Part shown: positions 4,980 through 5,217 of the stretch, one piece after another | Position numbering within the stretch: position 1 is the stretch's first letter | Layout of the letters: each line of letters starts with the position of its first letter | NCBI GenBank assembly: GCA_020829485.1 | Contig: JAIVFU010000291.1 | Span: 1 to 5,217 of the forward strand | Direction: 5' to 3' | DNA length: 5,217 nt | Source: Nostoc sp. CHAB 5834 | Lineage (GTDB): Bacteria > Cyanobacteriota > Cyanobacteriia > Cyanobacteriales > Nostocaceae | Translations under genes and position numbers: made by a program | Notes under the pieces: generated by a model | What the model saw: the letters and a program-made list of their open reading frames with translations, nothing else | What the model was told of the DNA's origin: nothing | Databases searched by the model: none

Positions 4980-5217
4980 ATGAAGAAGTTTACCATTCCC
5001 TGCGATTTCGGCGCGAAAAAGGCGCCCTTTGATGTTTACATCGGCAATCCCGATCCCGACTCTCATCCGTTGCAGTATCAGTCCCGCTGGTTGTCCGAAA
5101 ACCGTGGTGGTTCTATACCACAAGAGGTGATGGATAGTTTTGAAAAGCTATACGCCCTTGCTCAAAAAAATGAAGTTAGTTTCGAGGACTTATGTGTTTA
5201 TGCGCTTGAAGCAGCCA
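4980..5217 (+). CDS. DUF2610-like small protein, 3' end beyond the window
   Basis: The ATG at 4980 opens a frame of 79 codons running off the right edge. The protein begins MKKFTIPCDFGAKKAPFDVY, continues with IGNPDPDSHPLQYQSRWLSE (21-40), and has RGGSIPQEVMDSFEKL (42-57) and VSFEDLCVYALEA (66-78). This matches what I remember of DUF2610 proteins, first noted in Rickettsia and since seen in scattered bacteria, whose function is unknown. They are short, so only a little should be missing. It is divergent from the minus-strand genes and lies about 100 bp past the IS3 remnant. No Shine-Dalgarno is seen before the ATG. The name is from memory of the family pattern and the role is not known. Confidence 0.6.
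   Translation, partial: MKKFTIPCDFGAKKAPFDVYIGNPDPDSHPLQYQSRWLSENRGGSIPQEVMDSFEKLYALAQKNEVSFEDLCVYALEAA

Noticed and set aside
4905..5123. A 72-codon minus-strand open frame.
   Set aside because: It covers the start of the plus-strand DUF2610-like gene and has no family features; it is an antisense shadow.
1..5217. CRISPR arrays, tRNA or rRNA genes, and retron-type or other reverse-transcriptase systems.
   Set aside because: No regularly spaced repeats, no cloverleaf-like segments or rRNA sequence, and no reverse-transcriptase motifs were seen on either strand.

Overview
The window looks like Bacteroidota DNA, probably a Cytophagales-type genome. The left part is very AT-rich, Shine-Dalgarno sites are absent or weak, there is a TAnnTTTG-type -7 box, and the toxin and IS3 proteins resemble families common in that phylum. 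By eye, G+C is near 30% from 1 to about 3099 and nearer 50% from about 3100 onward, so the window joins two DNAs of different origin. The organism call is an inference.

The left part (1-2551, all on the minus strand, read right to left) is a four-gene antiphage operon of the CBASS type. It encodes a DEDDh 3'-5' exonuclease (2033-2551), a CD-NTase cyclic-oligonucleotide synthase (1003-1977), a small bacterial HORMA-domain protein (523-999), and a two-transmembrane SLATT-type effector (1-526, cut by the window edge). The last three are tightly packed: 3 bp between CD-NTase and HORMA, and an ATGA overlap between HORMA and SLATT. The likely logic is that HORMA licenses the CD-NTase, the nucleotide signal triggers the membrane protein, and the exonuclease has an accessory or regulatory role. 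HORMA systems normally carry a TRIP13/Pch2-like AAA+ ATPase. None is visible here, and the exonuclease leads the operon instead.

The stretch 2552-3099 has no recognisable gene. It holds a perfect -7 box before the exonuclease, a perfect 14-bp palindrome, a 16-bp imperfect direct repeat, and at its right edge a perfect 12-bp inverted repeat lying just past the end of the next operon.

The right part starts with a toxin-antitoxin pair in HigBA order on the minus strand: a RelE-like toxin with a GTG start (3385-3885), then an Xre antitoxin (3100-3372). Next comes a mosaic of mobile-element debris. It includes a Hin/Tn3-type serine recombinase whose reading frame is intact but whose first residues, including the catalytic serine, are gone (4068-4622), a short possible coding relic, and the C-terminal piece of an IS3-family transposase on the plus strand (4750-4878). 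The window ends in the start of a plus-strand gene resembling DUF2610 proteins (4980 onward). Overall this is a defence cassette with a toxin-antitoxin module and decayed recombination genes beside it, as expected for an accessory island.
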